From: Rebecca billardiae RCC1528
Taxonomy: Eukaryota; Haptophyta
Direction: 5' to 3'
DNA: 64,000 nt
NCBI GenBank assembly: GCA_965240325.2
Contig: OZ251232.1
Coordinates: 1,674,001-1,738,000 of the forward strand
In this document: piece by piece, positions 53,294 to 64,000 of the stretch
How the letters are laid out: every line of letters starts with the position of its first letter
Numbering within the stretch: the stretch's first letter is position 1
Program-made: the position numbers and the translations under genes
The notes under the pieces: model-generated
Databases searched by the model: none
The model's input: only the letters and a program-made list of their open reading frames with translations
What the model was told of the DNA's origin: nothing

Positions 53294-54006
53294 CCGGCAG
53301 CGACGGCAGCCGCCCAGTCGGCGAGTCGCCCACTGCTCTGACTACGCGATGAGTATGCGTCGAGTATTGACACGTCACTCGCCCGACTCGGAGGCCAGTG
53401 ACCCGCCTGACCGAGTGTGCTGAGTGCTGTATAGTCAATAGACTATGTATATATAGAGAGAGAGTGATGATATCCAATGACTCCGATCATCGGTCCGATC
53501 GACCGATGAGTGATCCCCTGCCCCTGGCCCTGAGTGACACTCACTGACAGTGATCCGACGACGGGTCACGCCTCACGGGTGACGTCTGACGAGGTAGTCT
53601 GACGGAGTGACGGGGCCGTGACCGGGCATAAGGCGGGCGGCGGCGGCGGGCCCGCCGCGGGGAGACTCCCGGACGCGGACGCCGACACGGCCGGTCACGG
53701 GCATGATGCATCATGTTCATGATCATGTCACATTTATGAGTGATGATCGAAGTGGCACCAGCAGCCGGATGGCAGCTGCGTCGCCTGGATGGAGGACCGA
53801 GGAGTCAGGAGGTCCGACTCCGAGCTCGGTGTTGCCACGGCGCCGGGCGTCGACGCTGACACCGTAGTCGTGGCGAGGTGCGCGTCCCGAGTGATCGCCG
53901 TGCGCCCCACAACCCACGCGTATGCTTCGCGGCTTCGCCCCAGCACAGGCGCACGGCGACGATTTTATCACGCCGAGGCCGCCCGGTGGCCGCACGGAGC
54001 CCGGCG
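53294..54006. other. intergenic region
   Basis: 713 bp between convergent genes. A short GA tract lies at about 53453-53465. No gene or other element is supported. Confidence 0.6.
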
Positions 54007-56384
54007 CTATTTGTCGTCGCTCTCGCCGCTCGGCTTCTTGCCGCCCAGGTAGCTCTTGAGCGACGCCATCGCGCCGCCGCCTCGGCTCTGTGTGCGCGGC
54101 GTGCGCGGGCCCTTCTTGCCGGCGGACTGCGGCCGCGTCTCTTTGCGCGGCGTCGGCTCGGCCGAGGTGCTGATGGGGTGCGGCACTTTCGGCGGGGACG
54201 GCGCCGGGCGCGGCTGCGGAGGTGGCGAGTGCGAGCGATCGGTCGCTGCGGCGGCCGACGAGGCCGCGGCCGAGCTCTGCGGGGGCGCGGGCCTTGGCGA
54301 CGGCTTCGGCGACGCCCTCGTGCGCTCGTCGTCCGGCGCGGGCGCGGAGACGACCGCGGACGTCTGCTGCACGCCGCCGCCCTGCTGCTGCCCGCCGCCG
54401 GGCTGGCCGCCTGCGAGCTGGAAGAGCAGCGCCATCGGGTCCATAAACACCTTGGGGCCGCCGCCGCCGCCGGCCATCGCCGCCGCCGACGAGCCGCCCG
54501 GAAGCACGTCGTCGGAGCACCAGTGCGGGATCTTGTGCTGCACGAGGATCTCCATCTGCGTGGCGGCGCACAGGCCCATCTCCATCACCACCGACTCCGC
54601 GTGCTTCTCCTTCCGCCCGCCGCCGCCGAACTCGATCGTGATGAAGGGCTCCTTGTTCGCCTCATAGAACGAGGCCAGGTGCTTGAGCGATTGGATGCGC
54701 GTGCCGTTGATCGAGTGGATGAGCAGGCCTCTGTACTCCTCGTACGTCACGTTGATGTCGTGCGCGAGCACGTCCTGCAGGATCACCGCCTCCTCGATAC
54801 CCGCGGTCGACGACTCCTTGTCGAAGAGGCTCATCAGCGACTGCACGTGCGCAAAGCCGCCGCTCGCGCCGCGCGAGATGATCTGATCGAGCAGGGGCTG
54901 CCCGGCGCGGAGGAAGACGAGCCCGCCGATGATCACCCAGCCCGGGCGGTAGTCCACGTGGAGCAGGGCGGGAAGCAGCGAGGGCGACTGCTCGAGCGTC
55001 GTCTCCACCTGCACGTGCTCCAGCTTGCCCACGCCGCCGGCGGTCACGCCCTTCTTAGCGCCAGGCGACATCGGCTGGCCGCCGCGCCGCAGCAGGTCCA
55101 GTTTGATCTTGTCCCCGACGGGCTTCTTGGTGACGAGGTACACCCAGTCGAGGCGCTCGTGCCCGCGGAACGGCACGTCGCCCTTCTCCGAGATCGCCAC
55201 GCCGTCGATGCGCACGAGCACGTCGCCCGGCTTCACGCCGCCCTTCTCCGCGCAGCCGCCCTTCACGACCTCCGTGATGAGGATCCCGTCCCGCGCTGGC
55301 GGCATCGAGCCGCCAAAGCTGAGGCGGCGGAGGGACGGGTTGACGAGGTCCTGCGTGGAGATGCCGAGCATCGGCAGCGGGGTGAACTGCGGCTTCTTCG
55401 TGCGCTGGTACGTCGAGAGGAACAGGTCGATCACCGGCACGGGGATAATGAAGCCCATGCCGGCCGCGTCCGTGCGCCCCGCAAAGGCAACGCCCACGAC
55501 CTCGTTCGTCTTATACGAGAAGACAGGCCCGCCCGAGTTGCCCGGGTTGATGGCCGCGTCTGCGCGCGAGGGGGCGGCGGGCCGGGGGCGGGTGGCGGTG
55601 AAGGCCGCCGCGCCGACGGGCGGCACGCCACCGCCCCGGGCACCGAGCGGAGGCCACCGGTGCGAGCGCCGCCGCCGCACCGCCGCCGGTGCCGCCGCCG
55701 GTGGCCCGATGGCGCTGGGCGCGAGGCGCGCGTGCTGCGAGCGCGCGCACCGATCTGCACGGCGAGCAGCAGGTTCTCGTCGTTCCACCCGCGCAGCGAC
55801 AGGTCCTTCATGTGCACGTTGGACACCACGCCGCGCGTCACCGTGATCGACGTGGCGCCGAGCGGATAGCCGAGGCAGATGACCGTGTCGTCAAGCTCTG
55901 GCACCTCCGGCTGGAACTTGACGGCGGGCAGCCCGACGAAGAAGTCGTCGTGGTCGACGGTGACGATGGCGAGGTCGCACATCACGCCCTCGCACAGCAC
56001 GCGCGCCGGGAAGTTGCCCGGCTGCCCATGCCGCTCCACGCGCAGCGAGGTCGAGTGGCGGATCACGTGGCTGTTGGTCAGGATCTTCTTGTCGCCGATG
56101 TAGAAGCCGGTGCCGGTGGAGACGCTGGGCTTCTTCATCTGCCACGGCTTCGAGAGCTCGGGCTCGGTCGAGAAGGTCATGAAGTGAATCAGCGCGGCGA
56201 AAGGCACCTCCGACACCTCATCGCGGTGGTAATTCGACGTGCCCACCCACGACGGGCCCAGCCCGCCGCCGCCGCCCGCCCCGCCCATCACTCCATGGCC
56301 GCCCGACTCTGCGAAGCGCTGAGCGGCGAGCACGGCGCGGACCGTTGTCTTGAGCGAGTGCGATGCGCGCTCGGGCTTGGACAT
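54007..56384 (-). CDS. HtrA/Deg-family serine protease with PDZ region (two exons)
   Basis: Exons 55751-56384 and 54007-55559 (minus strand, phase 1) give 728 residues. The chymotrypsin-like domain has His106 (ILTNSHVI), Asp137 (CDLAIV) and Ser220 (NPGNSGGPV); the intron falls just before AAINPGNSGG. A PDZ-like region (about 280-345, with KGGVKPGDVLVRIDG) and a second, less clear one follow. This layout is closest to plant-type Deg proteases with long C-terminal domains rather than bacterial DegP. The last 180 residues are Gly/Pro/Ser-rich and basic. The frame stays open upstream, and an ATG at 56666 would add a signal-like N-terminus (VHVVGVLALPFLL), so location is uncertain. The 191-bp intron uses GTGCGC. 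Confidence 0.92.
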
Positions 56385-56695
56385 CGCTGCGGCCAATTGG
56401 GCGGCCGGGTCGGGCCCGCTGCACACGTGCGCCTCTTTTCCCGCGACGAGGGAGCGCGGCCGAACTTGGGCGAGCAGCTGCGCCGCCGGCTGATCAAGAT
56501 CCGGGTGAGAGCCGGCCGAGAAGGCGAGCAGCGATCTCCAAAGGCCGAGATCAAGCAGCAGAGCCTGCTTTCTTTTTTTCCCGTCGTCGAAAACCCAGGC
56601 TTTTCCCCGTCGGAGGAGAAAAGGCAAGGCCAGCACGCCCACCACGTGGACGGTCGCGGCGCGCATCTCCACCCGCTCCGCGGCGCGGTCGGTCG

Positions 56696-57739
56696 ATGGC
56701 GAAGGCGGCGAGCTCCAAGGCGGAGCGCGGAGGAGACGAGGGACGCACGCTCGAGCCCAAGCAGCCGAAGCGCAAAGCTGCACCCGCGGGCGATGGCGCC
56801 CCAGCCGAGGGCGGAGCGCCCAAGGAGCGCGCGCAGAAGCCCAGCAAGAAGCGGCGGCTATCGGCCAAGTCCGCCGCCGCACGGGAGGTGACGGATGACG
56901 ACGTGGAGGCAGACGACGCGCCCGCGGCCCCGCGGGGCAACCCGGCCTCGCACACCGTCTTCGTCGGCCAGCTCTCCTTCGGCACGAGCGCCGAGCAGCT
57001 GCAGCAGCATTTTGAGAGCACCCCTGGCATGTCTGCCGGCGTCACCGTGCGGCTGCTCACGCAGAAGGGGAGCAACAAGCCGAAGGGGACCGCGTTCGTG
57101 CAGCTGACGAGCGAGTCGGACGTGCACACCGCGCTCCGCGTGCTGCACAAGTCCATGCTCGACGGGCGGCGCATCAACGTCGAGCGCACGGTCGGCGGCG
57201 GCGGCAAGGGCACGCCGAGGCTCGAGAAGCTGAAGTCGCTGCGCGAGATGCAGGACGGGGCACGCGCGCGGCGCGTGCAGCAGCTGATCGAGTCCGTGAT
57301 CGAGGAGCACGCCTCGGGCGGCGCCGACGAGCTCGACGAGCCCGAGACCATGGGGCTCAGCACCGACGACACGGACGAGCGAGTGAGGGAGTTCCTCGGG
57401 ACGCTGGCGGAGGATGTGGCGCGCGCGGCGCTGCTCGACTTCGCCTCCTCGCCCGTCGTGCCCGGCGTGAAGAACCGGTGCGCGTACCTGATGGGCGTGC
57501 TCAAGCGGTACGTGGAGGAGCACACCGCCGACTCCAAGCAGCGGGCAGCGAGCGCCGGCGGCGCGCACGGGCGAAGCCGCTCAGCCGGCGGCGGCGCGGA
57601 GCGTCGGCGCGGCGGCGGGCGCGGTGGCGGGCGCGGCAGCGAGCGCGGCGGCGGCGGCGGACGAGGGCGCGGTGGCGGGCGCGGCGGCGGTGGACGCGGA
57701 AGGAGCGGGCGCGGCGGCGGACGGCGCGGTGGGAGCTAG
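56696..57739 (+). CDS. RNA-binding protein with RRM, NURR-like acidic domain and RGG box
   Basis: The 347-aa intronless protein has a Lys/Ala-rich N-terminus with KKRR basic motifs. One RRM follows (about residues 87-165; RNP2 VFVGQL, RNP1 GTAFVQL). A helical segment at about 225-275 (ALLDFASSPVVPG, then VKNRCAYLMGVLKRY) resembles the acidic NURR domain of hnRNP Q/R and related proteins (LQQFKDSDLSHVQNKSAFL, GVMKTYRQ). The C-terminus is an RGG box (about 300-347). In hnRNP Q/R the NURR domain precedes three RRMs, so the order here is reversed. A role in nuclear RNA binding is likely; targets are unknown. Its start lies 30-310 bp from that of the divergent protease, depending on the protease start. 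Confidence 0.85.
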   Translation: MAKAASSKAERGGDEGRTLEPKQPKRKAAPAGDGAPAEGGAPKERAQKPSKKRRLSAKSAAAREVTDDDVEADDAPAAPRGNPASHTVFVGQLSFGTSAEQLQQHFESTPGMSAGVTVRLLTQKGSNKPKGTAFVQLTSESDVHTALRVLHKSMLDGRRINVERTVGGGGKGTPRLEKLKSLREMQDGARARRVQQLIESVIEEHASGGADELDEPETMGLSTDDTDERVREFLGTLAEDVARAALLDFASSPVVPGVKNRCAYLMGVLKRYVEEHTADSKQRAASAGGAHGRSRSAGGGAERRRGGGRGGGRGSERGGGGGRGRGGGRGGGGRGRSGRGGGRRGGS

Positions 57740-58329
57740 CTTGCACGCTTCGTCGTCCTTACGCGCTGGCGTGTCACCCCGCCCGATCTCAGCGTCATCT
57801 GTCGTCACCGTGCACGGTGCAGCCTGTGGCCGTGTGGCCCGCGTGGGGCGTGGGCGCGGCGACGGGCGTCACGCTCGTCACATTCAGAATGCCGCTGCTG
57901 CGGGGTACTGTCTCGTGCGCGCGCGGTCACCCATGCGGCGGCCAGCTCTGCACTCCCAGAGACAGCAGACCACGACGACGCGCAAGATCAGCAGCGCGGG
58001 CGTCGTCACGGCGCGCGGCAAAAAACAGCAGCAGCAGCAGCATATGGCGGTCATCGGTCTCATCGGACGGACGAGTCATCGGATCATCGTATATACTGGC
58101 TACGTCGTACTGCTATGTCGGCCGCGCGTGTCAGACGGCGCATCAGTGACGAGCTAAGTAAATAATACTACGCGCGAATGGCATACTAAAACGGGCTACG
58201 CGCGGCGCGGATCATTATTTACATTTATCGCCACTCTAGCTCCTCTGGCCGAGGTCCGATCCACCAAGCAGCCAGCGGGCCACTGGCCGTCGTACCGTCC
58301 AACCGTCGTCGGCTGCTCATCATGTGACA

Positions 58330-58330
<1 letters not shown>

Positions 58331-58407
<77 letters not shown>
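58331..58407. repeat. (TA)n microsatellite
   Basis: About 38 uninterrupted TA units. The sequence is self-complementary and can extrude as a cruciform. Confidence 0.95.
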
Positions 58408-58410
<3 letters not shown>

Positions 58411-58850
58411 GCGTTATAACGGAGTTATAACCGAGTGTGTCGGGAGGCTGGAAAGGCAACGCGCAGCTGGTGGACAAGGGCCGCCATCGTCTTCTAGGTC
58501 CTGCAGGTAGTTGCAGTCGATTTCCGGAGCTCATCGGCCACGGAGCTATCCTTTATCATCATCATGGCGGGCGCTGGTCCTTTCATATCGGCCAACCACA
58601 CTGGCTCCTCTGTAAGTACCCGCTCCTCTCCACTATCCGGCGCTCGAGATCATATACAAGGTCATCTTAAGTCGGCGTGGCAACTTACCAAAGTTCATAT
58701 CAAGCAGCCCACCTAGCAGAGCTCGCTCGATCATCGGTTACACGACCTTTCGGGCCGAGCTGCTCATCTCTCGGCAGCCCCTGCTTCGGCCTGCGCATCT
58801 GCAAAGCCCGAGGTCCCGCCATCTCCTCTGCGTTCTTTGCTTGTGCTCGT

Positions 58851-59014
<164 letters not shown>

Positions 59015-59085
59015 CGATAATGTCACCATTGACGGCGCGGGTCAGGAAAGTACAGGCAATCGCGGGCAATAAGGAGCTGTCACGT

Positions 59086-59522
59086 TAAGAAACTGGGGCT
59101 TGCTATCTGCGGATCTGGCCTAGAAACTGAGACTATAGCGATTGGCTGGTTCGCTATACGCATAGTCACACTAAGAAACCGGGACTACGTCGTCCCGGCT
59201 GACGAGTGGTCCGCCGCGAGGGCGAGGCGCAGTCGGCCCGTCGGGGACGCGGCGCGCGCCCCGACTACGAGTACAGGCCAAGTCCCGACTTCTCCTGATG
59301 ACTGACTCCTGGCCAGTGCACCGCAGCATCCATGCAACATCATGCCAGATTTGCTCCAAAAAGGCCCAAAATTTTCTTCGGCCTCGCCGGCCGGGCCTAA
59401 AGACTCAGCGGGGGGCTCTGCCCCCCTGCGCCCCCCGCGCCTGCGCGGCGGGCGGACCTAGCTATAAGAAACTGAGACTCCGTAGGCGCTCGGGCTACCG
59501 AACGGCTAAGAAACCGAGGCTA
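59086..59522 (+). repeat. five spaced copies of AAGAAACYGRGRCT
   Basis: Imperfect copies lie at about 59086, 59121, 59171, 59464 and 59507, all in the same orientation. Surrounding sequence is otherwise unlike between copies. No function known. Confidence 0.7.
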
Positions 59523-59630
59523 GCCGTGAGATCTCTGACTTCTTATTGCCCGCGATTGCCTGTAGCTCGGCGAGCCGCGCCACCGACAGTCAGCCAGCCC
59601 GCGGAGGCATGCCGCTCATGCGCCTCGGTG

Positions 59631-62028
59631 CTAGTACATGGTGGTCGCGCTGCCGGCGTCGCCCGGCCTTCCGTCCGCGTGGTAGGTGATCGGCGCGCTG
59701 TACGGCGGGAGCGCGGCCGGCGCCCGGCTGTTGTAGTCGTCGTCGTCGAGGCCGCGGCCGCCCGTGGGCGTACTGAACGCGCCGGGGGGCGGCGGCGGCG
59801 AGCCCATGTACCCCGCGATGGTCGGCATGCCGCCGTTGGCCTCGGCGTCGTGCGCGTGCTGCGAGCGCGAGTGCCCGTTCGAGTGCTCGGGCGACGGGAC
59901 CTCCTTCACCAGCTTGCTGTCGAGCGCCGCCCCCGTTTGGCCCGTCTTTGTCGGCGTCGCCGGCTTCGAGCCCGGCTGCGAGCTCGCGTGCGGGTCGCCC
60001 CACGTGTCGGAGCGCGGCAGCACGTCCGCGCCGGCGGGCGGCAGGGGCCCGAAATAGCTGAGCATCACGGGCACGAACGCGAGGCCGGCAATCAGCCCGA
60101 GGAAGATCGTCGACCAGACGGCGACGAAGAAGATGCGGAAAACGGGCGACTGCGAGCCTGGTGCCGCGGTAACGCGTCGCAGGCGCGTGGGGGGGCGAAG
60201 CGCACGCGTGAGCGCGCGGGGCGGGGCGGGAGGGCGCCGCGCGCCGCCGCGCGCCGCGGCCCGCCCGCGCGCACGCCGCTCGAACGCGCGCGCTCCAGCC
60301 CCCGGCGCGCACGCCGCCTCGACCGAGCCCCGCGCCACGCACCCGCGAGGAACAGCGTCCCGAGCAGCGTGGACAGCCCGGCATTGAGCACAGAGAATCC
60401 CATGTACTCGAGGGCGTGCTTGGTCTTCTTGAGGCGGGTCGCGCCCGGGGCGATCACGTACGCGTGGCCTGCGCGGCGCACGGCGCGACGTGGCGAGGCG
60501 GGGGCGCGGCCGGGATGAGCGCGCGGCGGCGGCGCCGAGCGCAGCGCAGCAGCACAGCACAGCCGTCGACCGCGCCGCGTCGCGCGCCGCGTCGCGCGCC
60601 GCGTCGCGCGCGCGCACCAATGTGGCACGAGTAGTCGATCGCCAGCGCCATCGCCAGCAGCAGCGACACGAGCGTGATCGTGTTGAGCGGCACGTTGAGC
60701 ACGGCCATCCCGCCGAGCAGCAGCACGTCGATGCACACCACCGCGAGGGTCGCGAGCATCGCGATGCTGCGCGCGCGCGGCGAGGCGGCAAGCGAGGCGG
60801 CGGCGAGGCGGGCGAGTGAGAGCGCGCGCGCGCTCGGGCGCGCGCGGCGCGCGCGGGCCGGCCGCTCGCCGCGTGCTCGCCCTTCCCTGCCTCCCTTCCA
60901 ACTCTCCCTCTCCCCGCGGGCCCCACCCGCCCATCTCGCGCGCCATCCGCACGCCGCGCACCGGAACGGCAGGAAGAGCGAGACGCAGATCAGCACGGCG
61001 GCCGCGGCCATCACGAGATTCTTAAGCCCGAACGTCGGCATCACGTAGTCGGCGTACGCGAACTCGTACTGGATGTGGTAGACGAAGGCCTGGACCTCGC
61101 CGCCGAACGGCTTGAGCGCCGCCTGCTGCTCGAGGTACGTCTTGTACACGTCGTAGAACTTGGGCGGCATGTACGACGAGAAGACCATCCGATGCGCCTT
61201 GATCTCGGTCGCGACCCCCTTGCCGACGACGATGTCGTCTTCATAGTCGCGGCCGCCGACGGCGACCTGGTAGGAGCCGTCGTCCTCCTGGCTCGCGGAG
61301 GCGTTGTACGAGGCGCTCGTCGCGTTGCACACGCCGCACGTCAGCGGGCAGTACGCGCGCACGATGCGGTACCCCTGCTCCCCCTTCACGCAGTGCGACT
61401 GCGCGTCGCCGCAGGTGTAGCCGCGCGAGAGGCGCATGAACTGCGCGTTCGAGTCGAAACACGGCACCTCCGGGTCCCACTCGCTGCGGCCGTTGGCCAT
61501 GCTGGCGTGCGGCCGGCGGTGGTGCGAGGCGTGCTGCCGCGTGCGCACGGTGCCCGGCTCGTTGCACTTCCAGCAGCCCGAGTGCCCGTTGCAGAAGTAC
61601 TTGGTCGCGCAGTCGCCCGCGTTCTCGCGCGAGCAGTGCACCACCTGCTGCGCGTTTGGCAGACGCTCCTCCGCGTCGGCGGGCTGGCGCGCGATGCGCT
61701 GCGGCTCGGTGACGCACTTGAGGTGCGCGCTCGGCGGCTCCTTGCACTTGAAGCAGCCGCCGTGCTTCGCGCAGTAGTACTTGCCCTCGCACGTGCCGCC
61801 CGCGTGGTAGTGCGCGCAGTGCTCCGGCACGAGCTCGCCCTCCGGGTACGCGTGGGCCGCGTCGTCGGCGTTGAAGGCCAGCTTACGCACCTCGGGCATG
61901 CAGCGCAGGCGCTTCATCGCCTCGTGCTCGCTCTCGGTCATGCTCGAGTCGGGCTCGGCGAGCGCGGCGGAGGACGAGCCCCGCGCGCTCGGCCGCCACC
62001 ACTGCTGCTCGCGCAGCGCGCGCCGCGT

Positions 62029-62066
<38 letters not shown>

Positions 62067-64000
62067 GCGCGCGCGCGCCCTCGAGCGGAGCGCTCACGCG
62101 CCCGTCCGCCATCACCGCGACCGAGCTGCTGGGCCACTGCTGCTCGTGCGCGGCGAGGTCCTCGCGCGTGAGCGCGCCGAGGGTAAGGGCGAGCGGCGGC
62201 CGCTCGACCGCGAGCGCCTCGCCCTGCCTGCGCGCCCGGTGCGCGCGCGCCCCGCTCGGCGCGCGCTCGGCCGCGAGCGCCTCGCCGTGCCGGCCGCCGT
62301 GATGCGCGCGGTGCATCTGCCGATCCTGCACGTGCGCGTGCGTGCGGCGCTCGCGCTTGCCGCCGACGGCGAGCCCGCCGATCTCCTCGTCCTCCTCGCC
62401 GTCCTCGTCGCCGTCCTCCTCGCCGTCCTCCTCCGCCCCCTCCTCGTCCCGGATGCACGTGTACACCCCGTCGTCCCTTGTGAAATTGTCAACGTACTTG
62501 TTGGACTCGGGCGGCCAGCGCAGGTCGTATTTGCACGCGTACCAGTCTCGGAAGCCGGCCAGCCAGTCGACGTGGATGCGGAGGACGGAGGGGACGGCGG
62601 TGAGCGCGCGCTCGGCGCGGACGACCGAGCGCATCGCCGCCGCCGACGTGATGTCCGTGTGCTGGAACACCAGCCACGCCTCCTGCACCTGCGAGCCGGA
62701 CCAGTAGCGCTCAAGGTCCTCGACGTAGTTGAGAATGGGCGAGTCGGCGGCGAGTGTCGAGCGGAGGGGCAGGCCGACGCTCATGGTGGGGATGAGGAAG
62801 GCGGCGATGAAGACGGGGAGGAGGAAGCCGACGATCACGCCGATCCGCACGCGCGGCTGCAGCAGCAGCCCCGGGTACGTCGCGCGCATCCACCGCTTGA
62901 GCGGGCGCTCGCGCACGCCGGTGCCGCGCCGCATGCTCGACATGCACGCGGCCGCCTCGTCGTTGGGCGGCTTGTAGCACGGCACGCAGTCGGCGCGGCC
63001 CTCCTGCTGGCGCACCGTGTCGAGCACGAGGCACGCGCCGAAGAAGAAGATCTGCAGCAGGTACACCGCGAGCACGCAGAACCCCGCCGGGATGCAGAAG
63101 TTCGAGAGCGCGGGGAAGTCGACGAAGTAGGCGGTGAAGAACACGAACGCCGACGTGAACGACGTCACGGTGATCGTTGAGCCCGAGACGGCCATCGAGG
63201 AGGAGAGGCGGCGCTCGACGGAGCGCGACGGGTTGGTGTGCTCGAAGGCGGCGACGATGATGATCATGTCGTCCACGCTCACGCCGAGCAGCGTGAACAC
63301 CACGATCGGGTTGATCGGCTGGAACGGCACGCCGACGAGCGCGCCGAGACCAAAGCCGGACGCCATCGCGAGCAGGACGCACGCGGCGCACGTCGTGCCG
63401 AGCAGCATGCGGCTGGTGCGCACGTCGTACGTGACGCCGCCGAGCGCGAGGCAGACGTAGAGCATGATGAACACCATCGCCAGCGCCATCAGGTACGAGT
63501 CCTTCTTCACGAACGACGACGCCTCGTCCTCCATGAAGAGCGCAGACCAATACGAGACGGTCAGGTAGGGGTCGTTGGCGTTCACGTCGTCGAGCACGTC
63601 GCGCAGCGCCTTGTCCCACGCGGCGGTGCCGCCGTCGTGGTAGTGCGAGACCGAGACGTTGAAGAAGTACTTGAGCTGCAGCGCCTCCGCCGTGATCGAC
63701 GCCTCCTCGTCCTCGTCGTCGTCCGCGCCGCCGTTCGGCCTGGGCCGCCGCACCGCCGAGTAGCCGCCGAGGTCGATCTCGTGCGCGGCGTGCGCGTCCT
63801 CGAGCGTGCCGTCGACGTCGTCGTCGTTCTGCAGCTTGTCCGCCGAGTAGCCCCACTGCTCGAGCGGCGAGAGCACCGCGCAGATGTACTCGCCCGCGAT
63901 CGAGACGTACCGCTGCGAGCACACGTCGTGCATCGTGAGCACCGACCCGTCCGGCCCGACCGCCGTGATGTTCTGGATGCGCTCGTGCAGATGCATCGCG
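59631..64000 (-). CDS. Patched/Dispatched-like RND permease with Cys-rich and ShKT-like insert (N-terminus missing)
   Basis: Exons 60962 to beyond 64000, 60618-60766, 60343-60468 and 59631-60157 (minus strand) encode about 1280 visible residues. The first RND half contains a sterol-sensing-like block with GVSVDDMIIIVAAFEH. The second half, after the introns, has AMALAIDYSCHIGHAYVI, LNAGLSTLLGT and LAGSQSPVFRIFF. The acidic residues in TM4 (VDD) and TM10 (IDY) are the proton-relay positions of RND transporters. Between the halves lie a Glu/Asp tract, a poly-Gly run (62034-62066), two repeated Cys motifs (about 61540-61810) and a ShKT-like six-Cys domain (about 61315-61460). Relatives move sterols or lipids. 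The cargo here is unknown. The three introns (195, 149, 185 bp) use GTGCGC, GTGCGC and GTGCGT. Confidence 0.9.

Overview
The window is nuclear DNA of a GC-rich photosynthetic eukaryote, most likely a haptophyte alga. Several points support this. Spliceosomal introns interrupt genes that are recognisably eukaryotic (eIF5, SF3B6, PRPF18, BLOC1S1). At least two small proteins, and probably the PPR protein, carry a secretory signal followed by a transit-like stretch, as expected for a secondary plastid of red-algal origin. An axonemal-dynein-light-chain-like protein implies a flagellate. Ankyrin-like repeats of the GHLxVLxWAxEHGCxW type and a free TIR-like domain are common in haptophytes, stramenopiles and oomycetes. 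The species is not determined from sequence alone, and a pelagophyte or other stramenopile is the main alternative.

Layout: 1-1330 is the 3' end of an Ala/Arg-rich unknown gene (+). 2.9-3.2 kb holds a small plastid protein that looks like Psb34 (-). 3.5-4.9 kb is an F-box-like/ankyrin-like repeat protein (+), and 5.2-6.6 kb a NIPA-type Mg2+ transporter with a GC-AG intron (+). 6.6-9.0 kb is non-coding and holds a foldback-like inverted repeat. 9.0-10.5 kb is an AAAP amino-acid transporter (+), 11.8-13.4 kb a urea transporter (+), and 15.7-17.7 kb an axonemal-dynein-light-chain-like protein (+). 17.7-26 kb is a repeat-rich stretch in which two dispersed repeats occur as nested inverted copies around a multi-pass membrane protein with a C-terminal TIR-like domain (20.3-23.1 kb, +). 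26.2-27.3 kb is a probable broken gene. 27.8-31.3 kb is a head-to-head pair: a small putative plastid protein (-) and a four-exon PPR protein (+). 31.3-36.5 kb has few genes: one unknown 139-aa protein (-), BLOC1S1 (-), and a nearly identical 439/434-bp inverted repeat just upstream of the next gene. 36.5-42.1 kb is a 1668-aa coiled-coil protein (+). 42.3-43.5 kb is a secreted or Golgi glycosyltransferase-like protein (-).

From 44 kb the window is gene-dense: eIF5 (-), SF3B6 (+), an unknown coiled-coil protein (-), PRPF18 (-), a tandem REEP/HVA22-like membrane protein (+), an HtrA/Deg-type protease with PDZ region (-), an RRM/NURR/RGG RNA-binding protein (+), and a Patched/Dispatched-like RND permease carrying an ShKT-like domain (-), whose N-terminus lies beyond the right edge. 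Four genes act in translation initiation, splicing or RNA binding. Several genes sit head to head with 30-350 bp between starts, which suggests shared promoters.

Twenty introns could be placed by reading frame and by protein-family continuity. They are short (about 98-267 bp) and almost entirely G+C. In 14 of 20 the donor reads GTGCGY rather than GTRAGT, and two have GC donors. The strongest candidates for something undescribed are the long near-perfect hairpin at 35.4-36.4 kb, the membrane-anchored TIR-like protein inside nested inverted repeats, and the departure from the usual splice-donor consensus.
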